64,000 nucleotides of DNA from Alphaproteobacteria bacterium (GTDB lineage Bacteria; Pseudomonadota; Alphaproteobacteria; Sphingomonadales; Sphingomonadaceae). The stretch is from NCBI GenBank assembly GCA_005883305.1, contig VBAC01000001.1, positions 1,488,001 through 1,552,000 of the forward strand, read 5' to 3'. Shown here in pieces: positions 22,041-30,815 of the stretch; position 1 is the first letter of the stretch; every line of letters starts with the position of its first letter. The position numbers and the translations under genes are program-made. Below the pieces are notes generated by a model, which was given only the letters and a program-made list of their open reading frames with translations, made no database searches and was not told where the DNA came from.

Positions 22041-22535
22041 ATGACGGCTCGCAGCTTTGGTCGCAAATCCCTGGCGGGCGCCGCGCCGGCGCCCTCGCGC
22101 ATCGCCCTCGTCGCCGGCCAGCCGCGAAGCTTCGAGCCGATTCATAGAGCGAAGCGCACCGACGAGGAAATCGAGGCGCGCCGCGCCGCCTTCGTCGCCG
22201 AGGAGCGCGCGCGCGCAGGGCCGAAGGCCGAGGAAGCGCCTCAGGAGGCAAGTGAAGAGGCCCTCCGCGCTTTCAAGGCGGAATTGGCTCCCACCGACCG
22301 GTCGCTGAAAATCGCCTACGCTTCGTGGTTCCTGACCGGCCTCGCCGGCGGCCATCGCTTCTACCTGCGGCGTCCGATCACCGGCGGCATCCAGGCGACG
22401 CTCTTTTTCGGCTGCTGGGGCGCGGCCCTGCTCGAATATTACTGGGCGTTCGCGGGCCTGGCGCTCAGTTGCCTGTGGATGGTCGCCGACGGCTTCCTGG
22501 TCGAGCGCATGCACCGGAATTCGGGGCGCCAATGA
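22041..22535 (+). CDS. TM2-domain membrane protein (first of tandem pair)
   Basis: This 164-residue protein has a basic, charged N-terminal half (RTDEEIEARRAAFVAEERAR) and a C-terminal TM2 domain of two membrane helices: IAYASWFLTGLAGGHRFYLR, including the typical GGHRFYL turn, and LALSCLWMVADGFLV. TM2 proteins have no agreed bacterial function. The ATG at 22041 follows GGGAGTGGAGC. Its stop overlaps the next gene (ATGA), so the pair is translationally coupled. Confidence 0.8.
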   Translation: MTARSFGRKSLAGAAPAPSRIALVAGQPRSFEPIHRAKRTDEEIEARRAAFVAEERARAGPKAEEAPQEASEEALRAFKAELAPTDRSLKIAYASWFLTGLAGGHRFYLRRPITGGIQATLFFGCWGAALLEYYWAFAGLALSCLWMVADGFLVERMHRNSGRQ

Positions 22536-22966
22536 GCGGCGCGACCTTTGGCCGCAAGCAGGCGGAAGCGGGCGCGGATCAGGCGCTCGCCGCACGGCGT
22601 GCCGCGTTCCTCGCCGAGGAGCGCGCCCGCCGGAACCAGCCGCAGGCGCAAGGCGATCCCATCGGCGCCGCGCGAGCCCCCCTGTTCGTGCGCGAGAAAT
22701 CCACAGGCACTGCCTATTTGCTGTGGTTCTTCCTTTGCGGTTTCTCCGCGCACCGCTTCTATCTCGGCTATTCCACCTCGGCCGTGATCCAGCTCGCGCT
22801 GACGCCGATCGGCTATGCGATGCTGATCGCCGGCTCGCTGGCCGGGTTGCCGGTCCTCTTCTGCGGCGGCCTGTGGATGCTCGCCGACGTCTTCATCATC
22901 CCCTCGATGGTCCGCGAGGCCAATCGCAACATCCGCGACCGCGCCGTCGGCACGGTCTTCGCCTAA
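22532..22966 (+). CDS. TM2-domain membrane protein (second of tandem pair)
   Basis: This 144-residue paralogue of the preceding gene shares the LAARRAAFLAEERARRNQ N-terminal motif and the TM2 core (YLLWFFLCGFSAHRFYLGY, then GGLWMLADVFIIPSMV). The spacing of the two membrane helices is conserved. It ends convergently with apaG, overlapping by 4 bp. Role unknown. Confidence 0.8.
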   Translation: MSGATFGRKQAEAGADQALAARRAAFLAEERARRNQPQAQGDPIGAARAPLFVREKSTGTAYLLWFFLCGFSAHRFYLGYSTSAVIQLALTPIGYAMLIAGSLAGLPVLFCGGLWMLADVFIIPSMVREANRNIRDRAVGTVFA

Positions 22967-23361
22967 TTCGCGACCGCAGGCGCGATGAGCGGGAAGCGGG
23001 GGATCTCGACCGGGAAGCTCGATCCGTCCGCCGCGATCATGAAATAGCGCCCCTCCATCGCCCCGGTCGGAGTGGTCAGCGGGCAGCCCGAGACATAATC
23101 GAAGGAGGCGCCGGGCTCGAGCACCGGCTGCTCGCCGACGACCCCTTCGCCGCGCACTTCGTGGCGGGCGCCGCGGCCGTCGGAGATGATCCATTCGCGG
23201 CTGACCAGCTTCACCGTCCGGCCTCCGCCATTCTCGACGCGCACGTGATAGGCCCAGAACCAGCGTCCCTTGCCGGGCTCCGATTGCTCCGGGAGAAAGC
23301 TGACCGAGACGCGGACAGTGATGTCGCCGGTCGTCGCGCTGTGGGGAAAAAGCTCTTTCAC
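22963..23361 (-). CDS. apaG: ApaG family protein
   Basis: This 132-residue protein matches ApaG, a fibronectin-III-like fold linked to Co2+/Mg2+ resistance. Family blocks are DITVRVSVSFLPEQSEP, FWAYHVRVENGGGRTVKLVS, EWIISDGRG, EVRGEGVVGEQPVLEPGASF and the PTGAMEGRYFM motif. Length is normal. It is convergent with the TM2 gene and 31 bp from the recO stop, reading away from recO. Confidence 0.93.
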   Translation of the reverse strand: MKELFPHSATTGDITVRVSVSFLPEQSEPGKGRWFWAYHVRVENGGGRTVKLVSREWIISDGRGARHEVRGEGVVGEQPVLEPGASFDYVSGCPLTTPTGAMEGRYFMIAADGSSFPVEIPRFPLIAPAVAN

Positions 23362-23392
23362 CCGCGCTTGATGAGACGGAGCGAGGGCGCGG

Positions 23393-23995
23393 TCAACCGG
23401 CCATGCGCCCGAGCCGCTCGACCAGCCGCTCGCGTGCGGCCAGCACCACGCCGCGCCGGTCGGCGAGCAGGTCGCGCGCGAGACGCTCGCCGGTGATCTT
23501 CATCGCGTCGCGAACGGCATTGGGCAGCGCCTCGATCTCCTCCTCGTCAAGCCCGAAGCCGAGCTCGGCGAGCAGCAGAAGCTCGTAGCGCACGACGGCC
23601 CCCGCCCAGCCGCGCGCGCTGGGCGCAGCCTCGATCGCTGCCAGCAAACCGTCGAGTCCTTCGAACAGGGCCGGATAAGGCTGCGCCTCGGGCAAGGCGG
23701 CCGCGGTCAACGCCGTCGCCCACTCGATCCCCGCCGCGGCGAGCGGCTCGGAAAGGACGAACGCGCGGCTGCGGACGAGTTCCACTGAGAGATGGGCAAG
23801 CTGCTCCTCGGTGCGCGCGCGATAGTCGGCCTCGACGACATTGCCCGCCATCAAAACCGGCCTGAGGCGCCGCGAGCGTCCGCCGCGGACATAGCCGGCC
23901 TGCAACCCGTCGTCCGGAGTCAGCGCACGAACGATCGCGCCATGCTCGCCATGGCCGCGGACGGCGCAGATGATGGCTCGGGTCGCCAGATGCAT
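23393..23995 (-). CDS. recO: DNA repair protein RecO
   Basis: This 200-residue RecO helps load RecA on SSB-coated gaps in the RecFOR pathway. It has the N-terminal OB-fold ([20 protein letters not shown], then [14 protein letters not shown]) and a helical C-terminal region ([14 protein letters not shown]). The zinc-binding cysteines found in many RecO proteins are absent. It is somewhat shorter than E. coli RecO (242), which is common in alphaproteobacteria. It is divergent from the cupin gene at 24043. Confidence 0.9.
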   Translation of the reverse strand: MHLATRAIICAVRGHGEHGAIVRALTPDDGLQAGYVRGGRSRRLRPVLMAGNVVEADYRARTEEQLAHLSVELVRSRAFVLSEPLAAAGIEWATALTAAALPEAQPYPALFEGLDGLLAAIEAAPSARGWAGAVVRYELLLLAELGFGLDEEEIEALPNAVRDAMKITGERLARDLLADRRGVVLAARERLVERLGRMAG

Positions 23996-24042
23996 GCCCC
24001 CTCGGTAACCGATTGGCGACGGTTTTGCGCTAGGGACGCGGC

Positions 24043-24888
24043 ATGTCGATCTTCTCCGAAAGCGATCTTTCGCGCCTGCGCGAGCTTTATCCCGAACAGC
24101 CGGGCAAATTGTCCCACAAGCTGCTCGATCATCCGCTGCTCACCCTCGAGGCGCTGGTCGAGCTGGGAAAGCGCCTGCCGCGCTTCAGCGTCGAATATAA
24201 TGCGGGCGATCTGCCCTATGGCGTCGATCCCGAAGCGGTCGGCCACACCGGTCTTTCGGTCGAGGACACGATCCGGCGCATCGAGGAATGCGGCAGCTGG
24301 ATGGTGCTCAAGCATGTCGACCAGGACCCGGCCTACAAGGCGTTGCTGGACGAATGCCTCGGCGAGCTGGCGGACGTGATCGAGCCCGTGTCGGGCGAGA
24401 TGGTGACCAAGGTCGGCTTCATCTTCGTCTCCTCTCCGGGCGCGGTGACTCCGTTCCATCTCGATCCCGAGCACAATGTGCTGCTCCAGATCCGTGGGCG
24501 GAAGACGATGATGATCGTGCCGGGCGAAAGCGACGTCGTGCCGGACGAGAAGCACGAGGCCTATCATGTCGGCGGCCACCGCAACGTGCCCTGGGAGGAC
24601 GAGTACGAGGCGCGCGGCGAGAAGTTCGAGCTGACCCCCGGCGACGCGGTCCACGTGCCCTTGATGTGGCCGCATTGGGTGAAGAATGGGCCGGAGCCCT
24701 CGATCAGCTTCTCGATCACCTGGAAGTCCCACTGGATCTACCAGGAAGCCGACGCCCGCGGGCTCAACCACATCTTGCGCCGCGTGGGGCTTCAGCCGAG
24801 CTCGCCGGCGCCCTTCCCCCGCAGCAACGCAGGCAAGGCCTACGCCTACCGCGCGATCAGAAAGGCGAAGCAGGCTGTCGGGCGCTGA
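24043..24888 (+). CDS. cupin/JmjC-like domain protein
   Basis: This 281-residue protein has a cupin-like core with possible metal ligands: [19 protein letters not shown] (HxD..H type) and [17 protein letters not shown]. These resemble JmjC/FIH-like 2OG dioxygenases seen in alphaproteobacteria. The N-terminal part ([20 protein letters not shown], then [18 protein letters not shown]) is helical. Substrate unknown; probably cytoplasmic. The gene is followed by a palindromic repeat. Confidence 0.7.
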   Translation: MSIFSESDLSRLRELYPEQPGKLSHKLLDHPLLTLEALVELGKRLPRFSVEYNAGDLPYGVDPEAVGHTGLSVEDTIRRIEECGSWMVLKHVDQDPAYKALLDECLGELADVIEPVSGEMVTKVGFIFVSSPGAVTPFHLDPEHNVLLQIRGRKTMMIVPGESDVVPDEKHEAYHVGGHRNVPWEDEYEARGEKFELTPGDAVHVPLMWPHWVKNGPEPSISFSITWKSHWIYQEADARGLNHILRRVGLQPSSPAPFPRSNAGKAYAYRAIRKAKQAVGR

Positions 24889-24890
24889 AC

Positions 24891-24959
24891 GTTCCCCGGC
24901 AAAGGCCGGGGTCCAGGCCCTGTTCCAGTGCCCCTGGGCCCCGGCCTTCGCCGGGGAAC
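24891..24959. repeat. palindromic repeat (GTTCCCCGGC..GCCGGGGAAC family)
   Basis: gttccccggcaaaggccggg and its inverted partner surround about 20 bp between convergent genes (cupin and uvrC). A single arm is embedded in the terminase gene at 11531 and a looser pair lies at 27298-27456. Confidence 0.8.
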
Positions 24960-24965
24960 AGGATA

Positions 24966-26903
24966 TCACCCCCCCGGGTGGAAATAATCGTAGACCTTGC
25001 GCGCCACCGTGGCCGAAATCCCCGGCGCCTGCTCCAGATCCTGGAGCGCCGCATTTCTCACCGCCCGCGCCGTGCCGAAGTGCATCAGCAGCGCCCGCTT
25101 GCGCCCCGGGCCGATTCCCGGGACCTCGTCGAGCGGGCTTGCGGTGAAGCTCTTGGCGCGCTTCTGCCGGTGCGCGCCGATCGCGAAGCGGTGCGCCTCG
25201 TCGCGCAGGCGCTGGAGGTAGAAGAGCAAAGGCGCGTTCATCGGAAACGTGATCTCGCGCCCGCCCGGCAAATGAAAAATCTCGCGCCCCGCGTTGCGGT
25301 CCGGCCCCTTCGACACCGCGACCACCGGAACGTCGTGGACTCCGGCATCCTCCATCACCTCGCAGACCGCCGAGAGCTGGCCCTTGCCGCCGTCGATCAG
25401 CAGCAGGTCCGGCCAATCGCCCTTCGACCGGTCAGGATCCTCCTTCTCGAGCCGGGCGAAGCGGCGCGACAGCACCTCGCGCATCATCGCGAAATCGTCG
25501 CCCGGCGCCGTCTCGGGCCGCTTGATGTTGAATTTGCGATACTGGTTCTTGCGAAAGCCCTCCGGCCCGGCGACGATCATCGCGCCGACCGCGTTGGTGC
25601 CCATCACATGGCTGTTGTCGTAGACCTCGATCCGCTGCGGTGGCTCGGCCAGCTCGAACGCGTCGGCCAGCTCGCGCAGATTCTTCGCCTGGGTCGAGCT
25701 TTCGGCGAGGCGGCGGTCGAGCTCCTCCTCGGCGTTGCGCGCAGCCTGGCGGATCATCCGCGCCTGCTCGCCCCGTTGCGGAGTCTTGAGCTGGACCTTG
25801 CGCTCGGCGCGCTCTGAAAAAGCCTCGCAGAGCAACTCCGCTTCGGGGACCGGACGGTCGGTCAGGATCAATTTGGGCGGCGGCACCTCCTCGTAGAACT
25901 GGACGAGGAAGCTCTGCAGCACCTCCGCCTCGGGCACGTCGTTGGTATGCGCCGGGAAGAAGCTGCGATGGCCCCAATTCTGGCCGCCGCGGATGAAGAA
26001 GGCCTGGATGCACATCGTCCCGCCCTTGCAGGCGAGCGCGAACATGTCGGCGTCGCCAAGCCGCTCGGCGTTGATCGCCTGGCTGCCCTGGACGTAGGTC
26101 AGCGCGCGAAGGCGGTCGCGATAAACCGCCGCCAGCTCGAAGTTCATCGCCTCCGAGGCCTCCGACATCAGAGTCTGTAGCTTCTGCTGGATCTTGGTCG
26201 ATTTGCCGCCGAGGAAATCCTTGGCGTCGCGGACCAGCTCGTCATAGCCGCCCTCGTCGATCCGCCCGACGCAGGGCGCCGAGCAGCGGCGGATTTGATA
26301 GAGCAGGCAGGGCCGCGTGCGGTTCTGGAAGAAACTGTCGGAGCAGCTCCGGAGGAGGAACAATTTCTGCAGAGAATTGAGCGTGTTGCGCACCGATCCG
26401 GCGCTCGCGAAAGGCCCGTAATATTGCCCCTTGATCCGCCGCGCGCCGCGGTGGAGCTGGACGCGGGGAAAATCGTGGTCCTCGCGCAGCAGGATGAACG
26501 GAAAGCTTTTGTCGTCGCGCAAAAGCACGTTGTAGGGCGGCCGGTAGCGCTTGATCAGCTGCGCCTCGAGCAGCAGCGCCTCCGCCTCGCTGTGGGTCGT
26601 GACGATCTGCATCGAGCGCGTTTGCGAGATCATCCGCAGCAAGCGCTTCGGCTGCCGCGCGACCTGGGTATATTGAGTGACCCGGTTCTTCAGCGCCCGC
26701 GCCTTGCCGACATAGAGCACGTCGCCGCGCGAATCGAGCATCCGGTAGACCCCGGGCCGCACCGGCAGAGTCTTCACCACCGACCGGATCGCCGCCACGC
26801 CCGCCTCCAGATCGGGCTGGCCGGCGCCGCGCACGGTGTATGTCGCTTTCTCCTCGTTGAAGCGTTCGGGCGCGTTCGGGATGTCTGGACGCTCGGCGGA
26901 CAT
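24966..26903 (-). CDS. uvrC: excinuclease ABC subunit C
   Basis: This 645-residue UvrC makes the dual incisions in nucleotide excision repair with UvrA and UvrB. It has an N-terminal GIY-YIG nuclease (LPVRPGVYRMLDSRGDVLYV, GKARALKNRVTQY), a UVR motif region (LMSEASEAMNFELAAVYRDR), the C-terminal RNase H-like nuclease (IEVYDNSHVMGTNAVGAMIV, DLLLIDGGKGQL) and helix-hairpin-helix motifs (LDEVPGIGPGRKRALLMHF). Length is normal. Its stop is 6 bp from the palindromic repeat. Confidence 0.96.
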   Translation of the reverse strand: MSAERPDIPNAPERFNEEKATYTVRGAGQPDLEAGVAAIRSVVKTLPVRPGVYRMLDSRGDVLYVGKARALKNRVTQYTQVARQPKRLLRMISQTRSMQIVTTHSEAEALLLEAQLIKRYRPPYNVLLRDDKSFPFILLREDHDFPRVQLHRGARRIKGQYYGPFASAGSVRNTLNSLQKLFLLRSCSDSFFQNRTRPCLLYQIRRCSAPCVGRIDEGGYDELVRDAKDFLGGKSTKIQQKLQTLMSEASEAMNFELAAVYRDRLRALTYVQGSQAINAERLGDADMFALACKGGTMCIQAFFIRGGQNWGHRSFFPAHTNDVPEAEVLQSFLVQFYEEVPPPKLILTDRPVPEAELLCEAFSERAERKVQLKTPQRGEQARMIRQAARNAEEELDRRLAESSTQAKNLRELADAFELAEPPQRIEVYDNSHVMGTNAVGAMIVAGPEGFRKNQYRKFNIKRPETAPGDDFAMMREVLSRRFARLEKEDPDRSKGDWPDLLLIDGGKGQLSAVCEVMEDAGVHDVPVVAVSKGPDRNAGREIFHLPGGREITFPMNAPLLFYLQRLRDEAHRFAIGAHRQKRAKSFTASPLDEVPGIGPGRKRALLMHFGTARAVRNAALQDLEQAPGISATVARKVYDYFHPGG

Positions 26904-26948
26904 GGGGAGGATTTAGGGATTTGCCCGCGCGCATGATAGCCTCAGCCC

Positions 26949-27278
26949 ATGGCCAGCGCGGACGATTTCCGGCGGATCGCTCTCTCCTTCCCAGGCGCGG
27001 AGGAGAAGGCGCACATGAACCACCCCGATTTCCGGGTTGGCGGCAGGATCTTCGCCACGCTCCACGCGCCGGGCAAGGGCACCGGCGCGGTGATGCTGCT
27101 GCCCGAGCAACAGGAACTGGCGATGGAGGCGGAACCGGAGGCGTTCACGCCAGCGACCGGTGCGTGGGGCCGGAGCGGGTCGACCTTGGTGCGGCTGGAT
27201 GCGGTGTCGGACGAATGGCTGGAGCGGACGCTACAATGGGCCTGGGCGAAGCGGGCGCCGAAAGCTCGTCTCGAATGA
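26949..27278 (+). CDS. MmcQ/YjbR family DNA-binding-fold protein
   Basis: This 109-residue protein matches the MmcQ/YjbR family: ALSFPGAEEKAHMNHPDFRV, then GGRIFATLHAPGK, and the C-terminal WLERTLQWAWAKRAPKA. The fold resembles a DNA-binding domain, but the function is unproven. The length is typical. It is divergent from uvrC with 45 bp between start codons. Confidence 0.88.
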   Translation: MASADDFRRIALSFPGAEEKAHMNHPDFRVGGRIFATLHAPGKGTGAVMLLPEQQELAMEAEPEAFTPATGAWGRSGSTLVRLDAVSDEWLERTLQWAWAKRAPKARLE

Positions 27279-27297
27279 TGGGGCTCGCACGATGCGG

Positions 27298-27456
27298 TTC
27301 CCCGGCGAAGGCCGGGGCCCAGGAGCCGAAGGCTTTTTTTGCAAGTCTGCAGCGAGGCTAGACGAGGAAGCGGACCCTTGCTGAGATCCCCGCTTGCGCG
27401 CTCGTCCTAACCCCCGGCTCACGCCGGGCCTGGACCCCCGCCTTCGCCGGGGAGCA
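27298..27456. repeat. pair of CCCCGGCGAAGG-type repeat arms
   Basis: ttccccggcgaaggccgggg at the left and tggacccccgccttcgccgg at the right are inverted copies of the family at 24891, enclosing about 100 bp without a gene between the MmcQ-like gene and the ATP synthase operon end. The right arm may double as a terminator region for the operon. Confidence 0.7.
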
Positions 27457-27457
27457 T

Positions 27458-28039
27458 CTAGCGCTTGCCCAATTCCGCGATCGCCGCGTCGACCATCGCC
27501 TTGTCGGCTTTGGCGTCCACCTTCTCCCGGATCAGCGACTCCGCCGCCGCGGTCGCGGCGCGGGCGGCGGTGGCGCGGACCTCCTCGATCGCGGCGCGCT
27601 CGGCGGCGGCGATCTTGTCCTCGGCCATGCGCGCGCGGCGCTCGACCAGGGAGGCGGCGTCGGCCTCGGCCTGCCTGACGATGGCGTCGGCTTCGCCGCG
27701 GGCGCGCTCGATCATGGTCACGGCCTCGGCGTCGGCCTGGGCCGACTTCGCCTCATATTCTGCCTTCAGCGCCTCGGCCTCGGAGCGCAGCTGCGCGGCC
27801 TCGTCGAGCTGCTCGCGGATTCCGGCGATCTTGCGGTCGAGCGCGGCGCCGATCAGCGCCGGGACTCGCTTCCAGATGAGGATGGCGAGAACCGCGACCA
27901 TCGCCAGCGCGATCCACTGCGGCGCGTCGAGACCGAAGGCCGTCGGCTCGGGATGATGCTCGGGCGCCCCGACATGCTCGACATTGCCGCCGTCGCCCGG
28001 AGGCGCGGCGACATGGGTGTCCTGGGAATTAAGCGCCAT
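27458..28039 (-). CDS. atpF: ATP synthase F0 subunit b
   Basis: This 193-residue stator subunit has one N-terminal membrane helix (APQWIALAMVAVLAILIWKR) after a soluble acidic extension of about 40 residues, then a long coiled coil rich in Ala/Glu/Arg (EQLDEAAQLRSEAEALKAEY). It is the last gene of the F0 operon and overlaps the b' gene by 11 bp. Confidence 0.93.
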   Translation of the reverse strand: MALNSQDTHVAAPPGDGGNVEHVGAPEHHPEPTAFGLDAPQWIALAMVAVLAILIWKRVPALIGAALDRKIAGIREQLDEAAQLRSEAEALKAEYEAKSAQADAEAVTMIERARGEADAIVRQAEADAASLVERRARMAEDKIAAAERAAIEEVRATAARAATAAAESLIREKVDAKADKAMVDAAIAELGKR

Positions 28040-28526
28040 GGGAAAGTGCCGCCTTCACGGCCCGCGCCGCCTCTGAAGCGCCGACCGAAACGCCGGCCAG
28101 ACGCTTGACCATATCCTGTGCCGCTTCCGCCGCCACGCTTTCGATATCCGCCAGAGCGGCGTCGGTGGCCGCGCGGATGCGCTGCTCCGCCGCATCGACC
28201 CTGGCCTCGATCTCGCCGTTGGCGGAACGGATCCGCTCCTCGGTCGCCTGCGCGCTCGACTGCTTCGCGGCGGCGGCGACCTTCAGCGCCTCGGCGCGGC
28301 TCGAATCCATTCGCGCGCGATAGGCCGCTTCCGTCTCGTCGGCCGCGGTACGCGCGGCCTGAGCGGCGGCGAGATCGTCGGCGATCCGCTTGTCGCGCGA
28401 ATCGACGGTCGACTGGATCTTCGGCAGCATGGCGTGGCCGATGCCGAAATAGATGAGCGCGAGCACCACCAGCAGCCAGAAGAACTGCGAGTAGGCGACG
28501 AGCGCGAGCTGGTTGATCTGAGGCAT
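28029..28526 (-). CDS. atpF': ATP synthase F0 subunit b'
   Basis: This 165-residue second stator protein is typical of alphaproteobacteria and photosynthetic lineages. The N-terminus MPQINQLALVAYSQFFWLLV, then ALIYFGIGHAMLPKI and DSRDKRIADDLAAAQ, is the b' signature. The single membrane helix lies at the very N-terminus, without the extension seen in b. It lies between atpE and atpF. Confidence 0.93.
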   Translation of the reverse strand: MPQINQLALVAYSQFFWLLVVLALIYFGIGHAMLPKIQSTVDSRDKRIADDLAAAQAARTAADETEAAYRARMDSSRAEALKVAAAAKQSSAQATEERIRSANGEIEARVDAAEQRIRAATDAALADIESVAAEAAQDMVKRLAGVSVGASEAARAVKAALSHGA

Positions 28527-28573
28527 CGGCCCTTATCCGGGGACAGTCGCGGACAACTGTCCCCTCTCGGTTC

Positions 28574-28801
28574 TTACTGGGCGTAGAGGATGATCATCGC
28601 CACGGCGAACGCGATCAGGCCGAGGAGCTCGGCGGCCGCGAAGCCGATGAACAGGCGGCCCTGCTGGCCGTCGGCGGCGGCCGGATTGCGGATCGCGCTC
28701 TCGAGGAACGAGCCGAACACGTTGCCGACGCCGATGGCGGCGGCGCCGACGCCGATCGCCGCGAGGCCGGCGCCGATCACTTTTGCAGATGCGAGGTCCA
28801 T
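28574..28801 (-). CDS. atpE: ATP synthase F0 subunit c
   Basis: This 75-residue hydrophobic hairpin subunit forms the rotating c-ring. It has the GAGLAAIGVGAAAIGVGNVF first helix, the RNP loop (ESAIRNPAAADGQQ) and the second helix with the ion-binding Glu (FAAAELLGLIAFAVAM). The loop and acidic residue indicate a proton-driven c subunit. It follows atpB closely in the operon. Confidence 0.96.
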   Translation of the reverse strand: MDLASAKVIGAGLAAIGVGAAAIGVGNVFGSFLESAIRNPAAADGQQGRLFIGFAAAELLGLIAFAVAMIILYAQ

Positions 28802-28832
28802 GATATTCTCCTTGGGTAAACGCTTGAATAGA

Positions 28833-29606
28833 TTAGTGAAGGTTGACCGCGTCGTTGATGTAGAGCGAGGTCAGAAGAGCGAAGACATAGGCCTGGATGG
28901 CGCAGACCAGCACCTCCAGCGCCATCACGCCGACGATGAAAACGAACGACAGCAGGCTGATCGCCGGGCCTGCCACGCCGCCCGCGTTGATTCCGCTGAC
29001 GACGAAGCTTCCGAACACCTCGACGAGGATATGGCCGGCGATCATCGCCACGAACAGTCGAAGCGCGAGGCTGAACGGGCGCACCATGAACGAGACGAAC
29101 TCGATCGGAACGATCAGCAGCTTGAGGATGAAGGGCGTGCCGTGCGGCACGAACAGCGAGAAGAAATGAAAGCCGTGCCGCCAGAAGCCGGTGATCAGGA
29201 CGATCGAGAAGCTGATGATCGCCATCACTCCGGTGACGGTGAACTGGCTCGTGACCGTGAAGGGCTGGGCGCCGACCAGGGCGAAAGGCATCAGCCCCAG
29301 CAGGTTGGCGAACAGGATGAACATGAAGATGGTGAAGACCCAGGGGACGTATTTGCGTCCTTCGGGGCCGACGCTCGTCTCCAGCATTCCGGCGACGAAG
29401 CCCGTGACGCCTTCGACCATCGCCTGCCAGCGCCCCGGAACGAGCGCGCGCTTCATCCCGCCGAGCATGAACAGCCAGACGAGCGCGAGAATGACGAACA
29501 TCCACAGCGCGCTGTTGGTGAAGACGAACGGGCTGCCGTCCAGATTGCCCGCGAGCGGGCTGATCTGGAATTGATGCATAGGATCTATCTTGCTCTCGGC
29601 CGCCAC
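28833..29606 (-). CDS. atpB: ATP synthase F0 subunit a
   Basis: This 257-residue membrane subunit forms the proton half-channels against the c-ring. It has several membrane segments and the conserved region MVRPFSLALRLFVAMIAGHI containing the essential Arg, followed by the helix ALEVLVCAIQAYVFALLTSL. The GTG at 29606 has GAGGGAAG upstream; the alternative ATG at 29579 (MHQFQI) is possible. It precedes atpE. Confidence 0.95.
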   Translation of the reverse strand: MAAESKIDPMHQFQISPLAGNLDGSPFVFTNSALWMFVILALVWLFMLGGMKRALVPGRWQAMVEGVTGFVAGMLETSVGPEGRKYVPWVFTIFMFILFANLLGLMPFALVGAQPFTVTSQFTVTGVMAIISFSIVLITGFWRHGFHFFSLFVPHGTPFILKLLIVPIEFVSFMVRPFSLALRLFVAMIAGHILVEVFGSFVVSGINAGGVAGPAISLLSFVFIVGVMALEVLVCAIQAYVFALLTSLYINDAVNLH

Positions 29607-29619
29607 TCTTATGCTTCCC

Positions 29620-29943
29620 TCAGCCCTTCGGGCTTTGCTTCGACAGTTTCCACACTTCCCACATGGCCGTAGCGAAGCCGACGAACAGCATCGCGACCCA
29701 GATCCCGCGCGTTCCCGCCACGCGGTCGATCACGTAGCCGATCAGCGCGCTCCCCAGCGGGTAGCTGACCAACACCGACAGGATTCGGCCGAGCTCGGCC
29801 TGCCCCTTTGCCCGTGCGCGCCTTTTCATCGGGCGGGTCCTCGCCGCCTCCTCTGCCTGCGCTTGGGCGAGCCGCTCGTCGAGCGAGGCCAGCCGCGCAT
29901 CCTGGGGAGACATCGGGTCCTGCCAGGGTTCGTTTTCCGCCAT
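29620..29943 (-). CDS. atpZ: AtpZ/AtpI family ATP synthase accessory protein
   Basis: This 107-residue protein leads the F0 operon. It has a charged helical N-terminal half (LASLDERLAQAQAEEAARTR) and two membrane helices: ILSVLVSYPLGSALIGYVID and TRGIWVAMLFVGFATAMWEV. The family is thought to assist c-ring assembly or Mg2+ transport. It lies 13 bp before atpB on the same strand. Confidence 0.85.
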   Translation of the reverse strand: MAENEPWQDPMSPQDARLASLDERLAQAQAEEAARTRPMKRRARAKGQAELGRILSVLVSYPLGSALIGYVIDRVAGTRGIWVAMLFVGFATAMWEVWKLSKQSPKG

Positions 29944-30126
29944 GCCGTTCTTTCCTATGCGGCCGCGCGCTCGAAAGCTCAGGCGGCGAGGGCGAGGGAC
30001 ATGCCGGCGAACGAGCCCGCCAAGGCGCGGTTCCTTTAGGAAGGGGCCGGGGCCAAGTCAACACTTCGCCGCGGTGCAGCATCGGTCGGGCTTTGGCGGT
30101 GGCGCGGGGGCGGTTATGGTGGCGGG

Positions 30127-30807
30127 ATGATCGCCCTTCTGGTCTTTCTGCTCGCTGCTCAGCCGGGGGCATTCGAGCGCCGCGAAGACACCCCCCTGCT
30201 CAGCTTCCACTACGCCTGGCCGGCGGAGGCGAAGGCCATTCCTGCCCTGCGCGCCGAGCTGCGGCGCCAGATGGCAAGGGCGCGCGCCGAGGCACTGGCA
30301 AATGCGCGGGAGACGCGCGAAGTCTCACGCGAAGCGCAGGTCGCTTTCCATCAGGAGATGTTCGACAAGGTCTGGAGCGTCGAGGCAAGCAATGGCCGGT
30401 TGCTGAGCCTCACCGCCGACAATCGCACCGATCAGAACGGCGCCCATCCGAACCGCGATTTCGATTCCCTGATCTGGGACCGCGTTCGGGGCCGGCGGAC
30501 GTCCGTCGCAGCCGTGCTAGGCGCGGCGGCGCTGACCGGAATGAACGCGCGCTATTGCAGCGCGCTGGCGGCGATGGTCGCCCGGCACGGCGGCGAGCCG
30601 CCGGAGCGCTGTCCGCCGCTCGCGGAGCGGGTCCTCGCCTTCTCCGACGCCGATCATGACGGTCGCTTCGACGCGCTGCACGTGCTCATCGCGCCCTATG
30701 TCGCGGCCTCCTATGCCGACGGCTCGTTCGTTGTCGATGTGCCGTTCGAGGCTTCCGACCTGACCGCCGTCGCCGCAGCCTACCGCCCAGCCTTCGAAAG
30801 CCGCTAG
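30127..30807 (+). CDS. exported DUF3298/DUF4163-like protein (first of pair)
   Basis: This 226-residue protein has a short signal peptide (MIALLVFLLAAQPGAF) and a periplasmic domain with the DUF4163/DUF3298 pattern: LSFHYAWPAEAKAIPALRAE, then SLTADNRTDQNGAHPNRDFD and a C-terminal HVLIAPYVAASYADGSFVVD. In place of the usual GGAHG motif it has NGAHPN. It is followed 8 bp later by a longer paralogue on the same strand. Function unknown. Confidence 0.7.
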   Translation: MIALLVFLLAAQPGAFERREDTPLLSFHYAWPAEAKAIPALRAELRRQMARARAEALANARETREVSREAQVAFHQEMFDKVWSVEASNGRLLSLTADNRTDQNGAHPNRDFDSLIWDRVRGRRTSVAAVLGAAALTGMNARYCSALAAMVARHGGEPPERCPPLAERVLAFSDADHDGRFDALHVLIAPYVAASYADGSFVVDVPFEASDLTAVAAAYRPAFESR

Positions 30808-30815
30808 GATTTACG

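Noticed and set aside
28590-29672. 360-codon plus-strand frame opposite atpE and atpB
   Set aside because: Composition is Asp/His/Arg-rich as expected for the antisense of membrane-protein genes; the ATP synthase genes on the minus strand are certain.
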